NCBI GenBank assembly: GCA_965230515.1
Contig: OZ246007.1
Span: 3,162,001 to 3,226,000 of the forward strand
DNA length: 64,000 nucleotides
DNA from: JAJFKB01 sp965230515
GTDB lineage: Bacteria > Pseudomonadota > Gammaproteobacteria > Pseudomonadales > IMCC2047
Direction: 5' to 3'
Below are positions 36,219 through 45,162 of the stretch, one piece after another. Within the stretch, counting starts at the first letter, position 1. Every line of letters starts with the position of its first letter. The notes under the pieces were generated by a model. That model searched no databases, was not told the origin of the DNA, and saw nothing but the letters and a program-made list of their open reading frames with translations. The translations under genes and the position numbers were made by a program.

Positions 36219-37013
36219 CTATTTTGGCACCAGTGTGTGTTTACCTTGAAGCATCTCCGCGGCATCCACATAAATGCACACAAATACTGTATTAAAGTGT
36301 GGGTCGATAATGGCTGCATCACTAATTTTTGCCCCCAATTTCAAGTAGCCTCTGAGCAATGTCGGTATGGCTTTTTTTGCATTGTTCCATTCAGATGTTT
36401 CCAGCCCTAACGCTTCGATGCTGACCGCACTGCTGGATATGGGTGCAGGTCGCAGTGATTCGGGTGCCAGGTTTTGTTGGTAGAGATAGGTTAAAATTTC
36501 TTTGTGTGGATCAATATCCGTTCCCGGAAAACTGGCGCATCCAAGCATGAGTTGGTATTTGTTGTCGATAATGAACTTCATGGCAAATTTCCATATCAGC
36601 ATCAATATAATACCGCTCCTTCCCTGAGGGTCAATGCAGTATCGGCTAAGTTCGAGAATACGATCGTAGCTGTTTCTCAGCTTTTTGATATCGAAGGCTT
36701 TTTCCGTATAGAAACATTGACCTGAATGCAGGTGGCTATTGCTGACCAGTCGCAACGTGCCGACCACGGCATCATGGCGATTTTGATCAGTGACGATAAT
36801 ATGGTAAGCGATATCATCCCACTCATCGATCTCCTGCTGCAATCGCGTCATTTCCTCAGTAGGTACACCATTTTTTTCCTGGTAGAAAACACGAAAACGC
36901 AGCGCCTGTGCCTCCGCAAGTTCTTCAGCATTGGTAGCGAGCCTTACGCTATAGTGCCCGGCCTGATACGCTTCAATGTCAGGTGGGGAGATCTGTAAAC
37001 CGGAGTGATGCAT
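36219..37013 (-). CDS. olsB: L-ornithine N(alpha)-acyltransferase-like GNAT protein, probable OlsB
   Basis: A 264-residue GNAT/hemolysin-type acyltransferase. Characteristic elements are YSVRLATNAEELAEAQALRFRVFY, the acidic EIDEWDDIAYHIIV, VVGTLRLV, FYTEKAFDI, ILELSRYCIDPQGR and the GCASFPGTDIDPH motif seen in OlsB. OlsB joins a 3-hydroxy-acyl chain from acyl carrier protein to ornithine. The ATG follows a strong AAGGAG site. The related PEP-CTERM-associated acyltransferase family is an alternative, but the adjacent OlsA-like gene favours ornithine-lipid synthesis, often induced by phosphate limitation; I could not identify a Pho box. Confidence 0.83.
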   Translation of the reverse strand: MHHSGLQISPPDIEAYQAGHYSVRLATNAEELAEAQALRFRVFYQEKNGVPTEEMTRLQQEIDEWDDIAYHIIVTDQNRHDAVVGTLRLVSNSHLHSGQCFYTEKAFDIKKLRNSYDRILELSRYCIDPQGRSGIILMLIWKFAMKFIIDNKYQLMLGCASFPGTDIDPHKEILTYLYQQNLAPESLRPAPISSSAVSIEALGLETSEWNNAKKAIPTLLRGYLKLGAKISDAAIIDPHFNTVFVCIYVDAAEMLQGKHTLVPK

Positions 37014-37052
37014 ACGGTGCTCCTTTTTGGTGGCAACCGGTTGAGCCGTATT

Positions 37053-37064
37053 TGATAATTATCA
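37053..37064. promoter_or_regulatory. Perfect AT palindrome upstream of olsB
   Basis: TGATAATTATCA is a 12-bp perfect palindrome 40 bp upstream of the olsB start, inside a TTTGATAATTATCATAGATA stretch. It recalls a Fur half-site pair but with shorter spacing than the usual box, so its role is uncertain. Confidence 0.3.
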
Positions 37065-37106
37065 TAGATAATACGGACGTTCCTTTTCTGTCGTCCCGAC
37101 ACCTGT

Positions 37107-37847
37107 TTATGCAGAAGAGTCACAGGCAGCATTGCTATGCCTTTGCCGGGAAAGTGAAACGATAAGCTTCGCATCGGATTTGCAGGGTGGCCCGTCCTTA
37201 TACTCGAAGGTAATATTTTCGTCAGACACCCTGATGCGGCTGTAACTCACCGTGCTTGCTTCGGCGCGGTGCATGCAAACAGAACGAGCACTTTTCTCGG
37301 GGACATGACTATGGTGGAAAGCGATAAGTCTGTCTTCAGAGCATTTGTGTTTGTCGCGAAGCTGGTTTAATCGTGATTTCAGTACCTCTTCCGTTTTAAA
37401 TGAAGAGGAGGTGATAGGCATATTGGTGTTTCGATAGAGATGCTGCTGTTGCCCGTCCCATGCCAATCGGCAAGGATCTTTGCCGGGTTCAAACATCAGC
37501 AGATTAAAAGGTTTGAAACTCGTCAAACTGACTTTCGTTAACCGGGCAATCAGTGTGTCCAGACAATCCACGTGAGCCATTGAACCGATTATTTGTCCGC
37601 GGCTAAGGTAATTTACGTTATTCGGTTGCTGTGTGTTGGCATAGTTGTTCAGCAAACAGAGGGTTATTCCAAACTCGTTTACACTGATCCAGGTTCCTCC
37701 CGCGTCTGAATCAACGGGTGCCAAATAGCGAATATTGTATTGTTCCTTTCTGGCGGGAGGCTTTGCCTGTTTGCGTGTTTTAAGCTCATCTCGATTAAAA
37801 AACACCTGGTAGCCGTTATCAGAAATTAACCAGGAAGCTGTGCACAC
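37107..37847 (-). CDS. NRDE family protein (TANGO2-like)
   Basis: A 246-residue protein starting GTG-TGC-ACA (Met-Cys-Thr), with Cys2 conserved as in this Ntn-hydrolase-like family, and the signature FFNRDEL near residue 17. GTWISVNEFGITLCLLNNYAN and RGQIIGSM follow, then a C-terminal half with CMHRAEASTVSYS. TANGO2/NRDE proteins have debated roles in heme or lipid handling; the bacterial function is unknown. It overlaps the DinB gene by 22 bp, suggesting coupled expression. Confidence 0.85.
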   Translation of the reverse strand: MCTASWLISDNGYQVFFNRDELKTRKQAKPPARKEQYNIRYLAPVDSDAGGTWISVNEFGITLCLLNNYANTQQPNNVNYLSRGQIIGSMAHVDCLDTLIARLTKVSLTSFKPFNLLMFEPGKDPCRLAWDGQQQHLYRNTNMPITSSSFKTEEVLKSRLNQLRDKHKCSEDRLIAFHHSHVPEKSARSVCMHRAEASTVSYSRIRVSDENITFEYKDGPPCKSDAKLIVSLSRQRHSNAACDSSA

Positions 37848-38365
37848 GGGCGGCTCCTTTCATAAATCAGAGTTGAAGGGGCGACACCAAAATCTTTTTC
37901 AACAGGCACATCAAGTAATTTCAAAATACTGGCAATTATGGCGTAGTGATGCGTGGTGTGACTCTGCAGAAAAATCAGCTCCCGCTCGATTGAGGATATT
38001 ACTGCGTCCGGGCTATCATTGTCAGGCGAAGTGGTCAGTATCACCTTTAGCGGACCTGCTGTGACGGAAGCAGTTTTGATCTCGGTTAACTGACTGATAA
38101 TCTGCCTGACGGCATCCAGACTACAATCCAGATTTTGCTCAAGCTGCTGCTCTCTGATTCTGTTGTCGTAGGTGATTACGGATTCTGAAATCCCGCGCAA
38201 CAAACTTAAATAATGATCAAGGATGTGCCTGAAATGCTTGCCGACTGAAGCACTAAAACAGGGATGCGAAACCAGCGTGAATTGCTTGGGTGTCAGGTTT
38301 TCGAGGACTCGAGCACCGGCCATCAAGGCAACAATATTATCGTCAATGATATGGTCCAACGACAA
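37826..38365 (-). CDS. DinB-like four-helix protein
   Basis: A 179-residue protein with a DinB/YfiT-like metal-binding helical bundle pattern: SASVGKHFRHILDHYLSLL (first His motif), a central VTYDNR segment, and LIFLQSHTTHHYAIIASILK near residues 130-150, giving the two- and three-histidine sites expected for a divalent metal. Members act as thiol-dependent transferases or hydrolases; the substrate here is unknown. Its 3' end overlaps the NRDE gene by 22 bp, so the two form an operon. Confidence 0.8.
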   Translation of the reverse strand: MSLDHIIDDNIVALMAGARVLENLTPKQFTLVSHPCFSASVGKHFRHILDHYLSLLRGISESVITYDNRIREQQLEQNLDCSLDAVRQIISQLTEIKTASVTAGPLKVILTTSPDNDSPDAVISSIERELIFLQSHTTHHYAIIASILKLLDVPVEKDFGVAPSTLIYERSRPCAQLPG

Positions 38366-38682
38366 ATGTCTATCTCCTTACAACAACAATCTGAGTAGGT
38401 AGGTGATTCTGCCTTTGAGACAACCTATTATAGATATAATTCATCGGTTAAGGTCAAATTAAACTGCTAATAAGCTTGGTGTTGACGAACCAAATGCCTG
38501 AGTATCAGTGTGCGTACCCATAGCAAATGGTTGGGCTATCAGAAGGGTGTTCTTTGTAGAAAAAATGCCTTTTAGCCTGTTTTTTACTGCCACATTCAAG
38601 ATTTCGGTCCAAATGGTTTAGCGTGAAATATATTAGTTGTGTAGAATGACTCTCTTTCCCATAGCGAGAAGATTGGTACTCA
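38366..38682. other. Non-coding divergent region before ribB
   Basis: This 317-bp gap lies between the DinB-type gene and the riboflavin gene, transcribed divergently. I looked for the conserved FMN-riboswitch core before the riboflavin gene and did not find it. No other element is evident. Confidence 0.5.
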
Positions 38683-39798
38683 ATGGAACTCAATACAATC
38701 CCCGAACTGATAGAAGATATCAGTCAAGGTAAGATGGTTATCCTCATGGATGATGAGGATAGAGAAAACGAAGGCGATTTGATTATCGCAGCGGAGATGG
38801 TGACACCGGACGTGATTAATTTTATGGCACGTCATGCTTGTGGCCTGATCTGTCTGACACTCACGCCTGACCGGTGTGGGCAATTGCGTTTGCCACTGAT
38901 GGTTTACGACAATAATGCACAGCATTCCACAAATTTTACTGTGTCGATTGAAGCGGCGGAGGGTGTCACCACCGGTATTTCCGCTGCGGACAGGGCGCAT
39001 ACGGTTCAAACCGCAGTGGCGGCCGACGCACGTGCTGAAGACCTGGTTCAACCGGGACACATATTTCCCTTGATGGCAAGTCCTGGTGGCGTTTTGAGCC
39101 GGGCGGGACATACTGAGGCGGGCTGCGACCTGGCTAGAATGGCGGGTAAAGAACCTGCGGCCGTTATCGTTGAGATCATGAATGCTGACGGCTCTATGGC
39201 CAGACGTGCCGATCTTGAAGAGTTTGCCGCGAAGCACGACATGAAAATGGGCACTATAGCTGATTTAATCCACTACCGAATGCTCAATGAGACGACAGTA
39301 GCCCGGGTTGAAGAGCTAATGGTAGACACGCAATATGGCGAGTTTCGTATGGTGACGTATGAAGATGAAGTTCAGCAGGATGTCCATATAGCGTTGGTAA
39401 AAGGGGAAATAGAAGCGGATTCATCCACATTGGTGCGTGTCACCCAAGTGGAAGCTTTCAGGGATGTTTTAAAGGTGGATATGAAAGGTCGAAAGAGCTG
39501 GACTATTGCTGAATCCCTGCAAAAAATCGAGCAGGAGGGCAGTGGTGTGCTGGTAATACTGGCCACTGAAGATCCCTCTGCAGATATACTTCATCACGCG
39601 AGTACGTTGCGCCATGAGGTTAAGCGTGAGAAAGCGGTTCGTCCTAAAGTGTTAGGTGATTTCAGTACTGTGGGAACAGGCTCGCAGATTCTAAGAGATC
39701 TGGGTGTGCGGAAAATGCGTCTGCTAAGCCCACCGGTGCGTTATACCGGGCTGTCGGGTTTTGATCTGGAAGTGGTTGAGTATATTGATAAAAAGTAA
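38683..39798 (+). CDS. ribB: 3,4-dihydroxy-2-butanone-4-phosphate synthase with degenerate GTP cyclohydrolase II-like domain
   Basis: A 371-residue RibBA-type fusion. The N-terminal DHBP synthase domain (about 1-205) is intact: MDDEDRENEGDLI for substrate and metal binding, RHACGLICLTLT and the HTEAGCDLARMAG motif. It makes the four-carbon precursor of riboflavin from ribulose 5-phosphate. The C-terminal part (about 210-371) has the GTP cyclohydrolase II fold pattern (QVEAFRDVL, LRDLGVRKMRLL) but no cysteine triad of the C-x2-G-x7-C-x-C zinc site, so it is very unlikely to cleave GTP. This arrangement is known from several gammaproteobacteria that keep a separate RibA. Confidence 0.92.
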   Translation: MELNTIPELIEDISQGKMVILMDDEDRENEGDLIIAAEMVTPDVINFMARHACGLICLTLTPDRCGQLRLPLMVYDNNAQHSTNFTVSIEAAEGVTTGISAADRAHTVQTAVAADARAEDLVQPGHIFPLMASPGGVLSRAGHTEAGCDLARMAGKEPAAVIVEIMNADGSMARRADLEEFAAKHDMKMGTIADLIHYRMLNETTVARVEELMVDTQYGEFRMVTYEDEVQQDVHIALVKGEIEADSSTLVRVTQVEAFRDVLKVDMKGRKSWTIAESLQKIEQEGSGVLVILATEDPSADILHHASTLRHEVKREKAVRPKVLGDFSTVGTGSQILRDLGVRKMRLLSPPVRYTGLSGFDLEVVEYIDKK

Positions 39799-39832
39799 TT
39801 GAGGGGGAGGCGTTTAAGCCGGAACCTTTTGG

Positions 39833-39870
39833 TTCGCTATTCCCTGCTAATATAAGCAGGGAATAGCGAA
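39833..39870. terminator. 16-bp perfect hairpin between convergent ribB and aceB
   Basis: TTCGCTATTCCCTGCT (39833-39848) pairs perfectly with its complement at 39855-39870 around an AATATA loop. It lies between convergent stops, 34 bp after ribB and 10 bp after the aceB stop. There is no long T-run on either side; it probably acts as a bidirectional terminator or 3' RNA stabiliser. Confidence 0.7.
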
Positions 39871-39880
39871 TGTGCCTTTA

Positions 39881-41488
39881 TTAACTTAATTCTTCATATC
39901 CTGGCAGAGTCAGAAAATCGACCAGATCATCCGATGTTGTAATTTCATCAAATATCTCAGCTGCGCGATTGAATCTACCCTGTTGCCATCGCTCTTCACC
40001 GACCTCTTGGCGAACATTATCCAACTCTTCGTTAAGCAGTTCTCTAAAAAGCTCCGCCGTCACCAGTTTTCCATTTGAAAGCGTTTTTCCATTCTGGATC
40101 CACTGCCAGATAGAGGCCCGCGAGATTTCAGCGGTGGCCGCATCTTCCATCAGCCCATAAATGGGTACACATCCATTGCCATCGATCCATGCTTCAATGT
40201 ATTGCAGCGCAATACGGATATTCAGCCTCATGCCCTCTTCGGTGCGTTCTCCCTCGGAAGGTTCAAGCAGTTGGGCCGCTGTAATTTCTGCGTCCTCATC
40301 ACGACTGATGTGCAGCTGGTTGGACCTGTCTGCCGGAATGGTTTCATCAAAGACGCCCATCGCCACATTCGCAAGACCGGGGTGTGCAATCCAGGTGCCA
40401 TCGTGGCCGTTGTTCGCTTCCATCTGTTTATCGTTAATTACTTTCTGAATGACTTTCTCGTTTTCCTCGGGGTTTTTGGAGGGTATGAAAGCGGCCATAC
40501 CTCCCATTGCCATCGCACCACGCTTATGGCAGGTTTTAATCAGCAGGCGCGAGTATGCATTGAGGAAGGGTTTGTCCATGGTCACTGCCTGGCGATCCGG
40601 CAATACCCTGTCACCATGTTTTCTTAATGTTTTGATGTAGGAGAAGATGTAATCCCACCGACCGCAGTTCAGTGCAACGACATGATCACGCAGTTCATAG
40701 AGGATTTCGTCCATTTCAAATACCGCAGGAATGGTCTCAATCAGGAAGGTGGCTTTGATGGTGCCAATCTCTACTCCGAATCTTTTTTCCGTGTATTCAA
40801 ATACTTCATTCCACCACCTCGCTTCCAGGTGGCTTTGCAGCTTGGGAATGTAGTAATAAACACCGGTATTGTTCTCCATTCGAGTGCGGTAGTTATGGAA
40901 AAAATAGAGTGCGAAATCCATCAGGCACCCCGGAATAGCTTTTCCACCAAAAGTGATGTGCTTCTCCGGTAGATGAATTCCGCGTGTTCTTGCAATCAGC
41001 ACCACATCATTTTTCTTTAATGCGTAATGTTTTCCATTGCCGGGGTTGGTGTACTCAATGGTACCCAGATTAGCGTCACGCAGATTGATTTGACCTTCGA
41101 CGACATTTTCCCAGGTGGGAGAAAGTGAATCCTCAAAGTCGGACATATAAACTTTGACATCCGCGTTCAGCGCGTTAATGACCATCTTTCGATCTGTCGG
41201 TCCTGTAATTTCGACACGCCTGTCCTTAAGATCATCCGGAATGCCGGCAATTTTCCAGTCGCCTTCTCTGATCGACTTGGTTTCCGGAAGAAAGTCCGGT
41301 AGACCGCCAGCATCATAGGTGGCCTGTTTTTCGACTCTGTTTTGCAGCAGCTCGTCTCTTACGGGGCCGAATTTTTCAACCAGTTCCGCTAAAAAAACAA
41401 GTGCTTCTTCTGAGAGAATTTCGCGGTAGGCTGAATCTGCGGTTCCACGAACCGTTAAGCCATTAACTTCAATTGGGCTGCTCATCAT
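39881..41488 (-). CDS. aceB: Malate synthase A
   Basis: A 535-residue malate synthase of the A type (length and layout). It condenses glyoxylate with acetyl-CoA in the glyoxylate bypass, which lets cells grow on acetate or fatty acids. Motifs visible are DFEDSLSPTWENVVEGQINLRDA, the LIARTRGIHLPEKH arginine loop, ATFLIETIPAVFEMDEILYEL with the metal-binding Glu, GRWDYIFSYIK with a metal-binding Asp, and the MEDAATAEISRASIWQW catalytic Asp segment. The ATG follows a GAGGAAT site. No isocitrate lyase gene is in the window. Confidence 0.96.
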   Translation of the reverse strand: MMSSPIEVNGLTVRGTADSAYREILSEEALVFLAELVEKFGPVRDELLQNRVEKQATYDAGGLPDFLPETKSIREGDWKIAGIPDDLKDRRVEITGPTDRKMVINALNADVKVYMSDFEDSLSPTWENVVEGQINLRDANLGTIEYTNPGNGKHYALKKNDVVLIARTRGIHLPEKHITFGGKAIPGCLMDFALYFFHNYRTRMENNTGVYYYIPKLQSHLEARWWNEVFEYTEKRFGVEIGTIKATFLIETIPAVFEMDEILYELRDHVVALNCGRWDYIFSYIKTLRKHGDRVLPDRQAVTMDKPFLNAYSRLLIKTCHKRGAMAMGGMAAFIPSKNPEENEKVIQKVINDKQMEANNGHDGTWIAHPGLANVAMGVFDETIPADRSNQLHISRDEDAEITAAQLLEPSEGERTEEGMRLNIRIALQYIEAWIDGNGCVPIYGLMEDAATAEISRASIWQWIQNGKTLSNGKLVTAELFRELLNEELDNVRQEVGEERWQQGRFNRAAEIFDEITTSDDLVDFLTLPGYEELS

Positions 41489-42021
41489 TTATATTCCTCA
41501 ATTTACGCTTGCATTGTCTGTCGCGGACAGACTCTTTCGCTATGTTATCACCGGGTCGATCATACCAATAGGTGGTGGTTGATTAAATATGAATACCATG
41601 GTTAGCATGAATACCGAACATTCATGGAGTCAATATTTTTTATATCCTACTGATTTACTAATCCAAATTGATACAAAAACCGCTATGGAAGGCCCCGTTT
41701 TGTTGCGTATTAATGAATTATTAGTTGCAAAACGGGCAAGCGATGTTGTTTAATTACACCGCATGGCGAGGTGTTGGAATAAGAACGCCAACATTTAAAA
41801 CTAAAAGAATAAGACCTGCCTCTGCCAATGGGTGTTTTAAGGCTCATTGGTTGTTGAAATAATATTTAACCAATAAACAATTTTTGGGAGGAAAAATTAA
41901 CTTTTACCAGTTGATTCTTCCTCCTGTGCAGTTGTTTTGTTGTTAATAAAAAAGCTGGAATTTACTGCTCTTTTTTAATCTTTAATATTTAAGCTTAAGT
42001 GCAAACCAATAGGAAAGATGT
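41489..42021. promoter_or_regulatory. Divergent non-coding region between aceB and the TonB-cluster operon
   Basis: This 533-bp AT-rich region should hold both promoters. Two hairpins in the leader of the rightward operon are visible: ATTGGTT/AACCAAT (about 41847-41876) and GGAGGAA (41887-41893) with TTCCTCC (41918-41924). The latter hides a ribosome-site-like sequence but is about 100 bp before the first start. I could not find a convincing Fur box. Confidence 0.4.
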
Positions 42022-42801
42022 ATGAATAATCATCCTCTAAAGACCATCTCCGCCTCGGTGCTGGCAGCATGCGCATTGCTTTTTGGCAGCATGTGTTTTG
42101 CTGATCAGCTAGATGAGGTGCATAAAATCAACAAAGATAGAACAAAAAAAGCACAGGTGTCTCAGGCGCGGGTAGACAAACTCAATGACCAGAGACTCAA
42201 ACTGCTGGACGAATACAAAGCCGTAAACAAAATCATTGATGGCTTGCGTGTTTATAACAGCCAGTTAGAAACGCAAATTGCCGCTCAGCGGAAACGGTTG
42301 GATGAATTGGAAGAGTCGATCAATCAGGCAACAGTTATCAAGCGCCAGATCACTCCGTTAATGCACAGAATGTATGAAGGGTTAGAGCAGTTCGTAAATT
42401 TGGACGTGCCGTTCCACAAGCAGGAGCGTGAGGACCGTCTGCAGTTTATTCGTGATGCGCTGGATAACCCGGACATACCCGATTCTGAAAAATTCCGGCA
42501 GGTTTTGGAAGGTTACCAGATCGAGAGCGAATACGGGCGCAAGCTCGACGCCTACTCTGATACCGTTGATATCGGTGGCTCAGAGGTCAATGTAAATGTG
42601 CTGCGTATAGGCCGTATTGCGTTGGTTGCACAAACTAAAGACGAGAAAGTTACCATGGCGTGGGACAACGACCAGCGTCAGTGGGTTGAGTTACCCGCTG
42701 CCTACCGTAATCCTGTCCGTCAGGGAATTCGTATTGCGCGTAAGCAAGCAACCGTTGATATCATGATGTTACCTATTGAAGCTCCGGAGAACGCCCAATG
42801 A
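42022..42801 (+). CDS. DUF3450 family protein of a TonB energisation cluster
   Basis: A 259-residue exported protein with a signal peptide (about 1-27, SMCFADQ), a long coiled coil (about 30-105, rich in Lys, Gln, Arg and Glu) and a mixed C-terminal domain (IDGLRVYNSQLETQ, GGSEVNVNVLRIGRIALVAQT). This matches DUF3450, a periplasmic family almost always encoded directly before TtpC-type ExbB genes. It probably contacts the energy-transducing complex. AGGAAAG precedes the ATG. The last four bases overlap the next gene (ATGA). Confidence 0.88.
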   Translation: MNNHPLKTISASVLAACALLFGSMCFADQLDEVHKINKDRTKKAQVSQARVDKLNDQRLKLLDEYKAVNKIIDGLRVYNSQLETQIAAQRKRLDELEESINQATVIKRQITPLMHRMYEGLEQFVNLDVPFHKQEREDRLQFIRDALDNPDIPDSEKFRQVLEGYQIESEYGRKLDAYSDTVDIGGSEVNVNVLRIGRIALVAQTKDEKVTMAWDNDQRQWVELPAAYRNPVRQGIRIARKQATVDIMMLPIEAPENAQ

Positions 42802-44186
42802 TTAATTTAAAGAAAAGCAGAACCATAGTTAGCCTGGTGTTGGCGGCAACCATTGGCCTGCTGTCCTCCAATAGCTTTGCGGCTGATGCGGTCACTCTGG
42901 ATGAGCTGTTAAATCGTGTGAAGCAGGGTACGGCCCAGGATAATAAAGAGCAGAAAGCCCGGGAAGCTCGCTTCCTCAGAGAGAAAAATGAGCAGGCAAA
43001 ATTGCTGGCACAGGCCAAGAAAATTCGAGCTCAGGAAGAGGCGCGCAGCGCCAAACTGGAAGCGGATTACGCGGCCAATGAAATTCGTATCTCGAACAAA
43101 CGACAGCAGTTGACCGAGCGTCTCGGTGTGCTGAAAGAGCTGTTTGGTACGGTTCAGGGCGTAGCCGGTGACACCCGGTCTACCATTGTAAGTTCTCTGA
43201 TCAGTGCGCAATACCCCGGACGCACAGAGTTTCTTGACAAGTTAATTAAGAAAATGGGCAGCAACACCCAGTTGGCAACCATCGAAGAGCTGGAGCAACT
43301 GTGGTACCTGATGCAGCAGGAGATGACTGAATCAGGTCGCATTGCTCGCTACAGTACTACTGTCGTGTCTCCTGATGGTAATCGGGAAGACAAAGAGGTT
43401 GTTCGTATAGGAACCTATAACATTGTTTCCGGTGGTGACTATTTGCAGTATGAACCGGATACAGAAACTTTGCTGGTATTGCCAAGACAGCCTGCGGGAC
43501 GTTATACAAGCAGCGCAGCTGCACTGGAAGGTGCTTCCGAAGGGTTTAGCCAGTTTGGTGTTGACCCAACAGGCCCATCAGGTGGTTCATTCCTGGCAGC
43601 GCTTATCGATAGCCCAACCCTGATTGAGCGTATTCATCAAGGGCGTGAAGTGGGTTATATCATTATCGCTATCGGTATTGTGGCACTGTTAATCTCCATC
43701 TGGCGATTGCTGGCTCTGAGCGCTGTGGGTGCGAAAGTTAACTCACAATTGAAAAACACTTCTACACCAAAAACCAACAACCCGCTTGGTCGTGTGTTGA
43801 CGGTCAATCAGGAAAATGCGGGTGCAGATACCGAAACACTGGAGCTCAAACTGCATGAAGCCGTGTTGAAGGAAACACCTGCACTGGAGAAATGGATTGG
43901 ATTTATCAAGATCACTTCCATGGTGGCGCCGTTGCTCGGACTGTTGGGTACGGTAACGGGTATGATCCTGACCTTCCAGGCGTTGACTATTTTCGGTACT
44001 GGCGATCCTAAGGCTATGGCCGGCGGTATTTCCAGCGCTCTGGTCACAACTGTACTGGGTCTTTGTGTGGCGATTCCAACTGTATTCCTGCATGCGCTGG
44101 TAAGTGGTCGCAGCAAGAAGATTATTCATATTTTGGAAGAGCAGTCTGCGGGCATTATTGCCGAGCAATCAGAGCAAAGTAGTTAA
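42798..44186 (+). CDS. MotA/TolQ/ExbB-family proton channel protein with long periplasmic N-terminus (TtpC-like)
   Basis: A 462-residue protein: signal peptide (SSNSFAADA), a coiled-coil periplasmic part (about 30-110) and further N-terminal domain to about 285, then a membrane helix (YIIIAIGIVALLISIWRLLAL, about 290-312) and the ExbB-type channel domain (MVAPLLGLLGTVTGMILTF, AGGISSALVTTVLGLCVAIP). This fusion of a large periplasmic domain to ExbB is the TtpC type known from the Vibrio TonB2 system, where it is needed for iron-siderophore uptake. It overlaps the DUF3450 gene by four bases and precedes a normal exbB by 23 bp. Confidence 0.9.
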   Translation: MINLKKSRTIVSLVLAATIGLLSSNSFAADAVTLDELLNRVKQGTAQDNKEQKAREARFLREKNEQAKLLAQAKKIRAQEEARSAKLEADYAANEIRISNKRQQLTERLGVLKELFGTVQGVAGDTRSTIVSSLISAQYPGRTEFLDKLIKKMGSNTQLATIEELEQLWYLMQQEMTESGRIARYSTTVVSPDGNREDKEVVRIGTYNIVSGGDYLQYEPDTETLLVLPRQPAGRYTSSAAALEGASEGFSQFGVDPTGPSGGSFLAALIDSPTLIERIHQGREVGYIIIAIGIVALLISIWRLLALSAVGAKVNSQLKNTSTPKTNNPLGRVLTVNQENAGADTETLELKLHEAVLKETPALEKWIGFIKITSMVAPLLGLLGTVTGMILTFQALTIFGTGDPKAMAGGISSALVTTVLGLCVAIPTVFLHALVSGRSKKIIHILEEQSAGIIAEQSEQSS

Positions 44187-44209
44187 TCACCGACAACGGG
44201 AATCGAACC

Positions 44210-44737
44210 ATGTTTTGGTTTTATGATATTTACGATGCCATCAACAGCTTCTTTGACGCTGGTGGCCCCGTACTCTGGCTGATCGCAGGATTGCTATTGG
44301 TGATGTGGAGCCTGATTTTTGAGCGGGTGTGGTACTTCGGTACTGCACACCGCAAGCTTATCCAGCAGGTGGTGAACAATTGGAACACCCGCGAAGATAT
44401 TAAATCCTGGCGAGCACACCGAATTCGTGAAGCGACCATATCCAGAGTTAATTTGTGTGTTGATCAGAATCTTCAGATTATTAAGACAATGGTGACACTC
44501 TGTCCCTTGCTAGGGCTGTTAGGTACCGTGACCGGAATGATCGAGGTATTTAACATCCTGGCGATTACCGGGGGTGGCGATGCGCGATCCATGGCGAGTG
44601 GGGTATCGAAAGCAACGATACCGACCATGGCCGGCATGGTAGCGGCGCTTTCGGGCGTATTTGCATCCACCTGGCTATCGCGAAAGGCAGAGCGTGAAAA
44701 AGAACTGATTCAAGATCAACTCACCATAGAGCATTGA
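44210..44737 (+). CDS. exbB: ExbB biopolymer transport protein
   Basis: A 175-residue inner-membrane protein of the MotA/TolQ/ExbB family. The first helix (GGPVLWLIAGLLLVMWSLIFERVWYF), the large cytoplasmic loop and the two C-terminal helices with LCPLLGLLGTVTGMIEVF and MASGVSKATIPTMAGMVAAL are in place. It forms the proton channel with ExbD that energises TonB. The length is typical. It lies 10 bp before exbD in the same operon; the longer TtpC-like paralogue is directly upstream. Confidence 0.92.
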   Translation: MFWFYDIYDAINSFFDAGGPVLWLIAGLLLVMWSLIFERVWYFGTAHRKLIQQVVNNWNTREDIKSWRAHRIREATISRVNLCVDQNLQIIKTMVTLCPLLGLLGTVTGMIEVFNILAITGGGDARSMASGVSKATIPTMAGMVAALSGVFASTWLSRKAEREKELIQDQLTIEH

Positions 44738-44747
44738 GAGTAGACCT

Positions 44748-45146
44748 ATGCGTAGACATACTGCAAGAGCAGAAGAAGAACAGTCGATCGATTTGACACC
44801 GATGCTGGACGTGGTGTTTATCATGCTGATCTTCTTTATTGTGACTGCCTCCTTTATCAAGGAGACAGGTATTGAAGTTAATAGACCAGACGCTTCAACC
44901 GCACAGTCCAAAGAGAACGCCAGCATACTGGTTGCCGTTAACGGCAACGGTGAGATCTGGATTGATAAAAGACGGATCGATGTGCGTGCGGTGCGGTCAA
45001 ATATTGAAAGGCTGCGGGCCGAGAATCCGGAAGGAGCGGTCGTTATTCAGGCAGATGAGAAAGCAACCGCTGATACCATTATCAAGGTAATGGACGCAGC
45101 TCGAGAGGCTGGTGTATTTGACGTTTCGCTAGCAACTGAAGAGTAA
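44748..45146 (+). CDS. exbD: ExbD biopolymer transport protein
   Basis: A 132-residue protein with a short cytoplasmic N-terminus, one membrane helix (about 22-43) carrying the essential Asp in IDLTPMLDVVFIMLIFFIVTASF (D25), and a periplasmic domain with TGIEVNRPDA and VVIQADEKATADTIIKVMDAAR. It works with ExbB to harness the proton gradient. It follows exbB by 10 bp and precedes tonB by 16 bp. Confidence 0.93.
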   Translation: MRRHTARAEEEQSIDLTPMLDVVFIMLIFFIVTASFIKETGIEVNRPDASTAQSKENASILVAVNGNGEIWIDKRRIDVRAVRSNIERLRAENPEGAVVIQADEKATADTIIKVMDAAREAGVFDVSLATEE

Positions 45147-45162
45147 AAAACAGGAGAGCTTT

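Noticed and set aside
38366..38682. FMN riboswitch before ribB
   Set aside because: The conserved core of the FMN riboswitch is not visible in this region.
38680..39237. A 185-codon minus-strand frame
   Set aside because: It is antisense to the intact DHBP synthase domain of ribB; composition looks random.
40202..40627. A 141-codon plus-strand frame inside aceB
   Set aside because: Antisense shadow of the malate synthase gene, without recognisable protein pattern.
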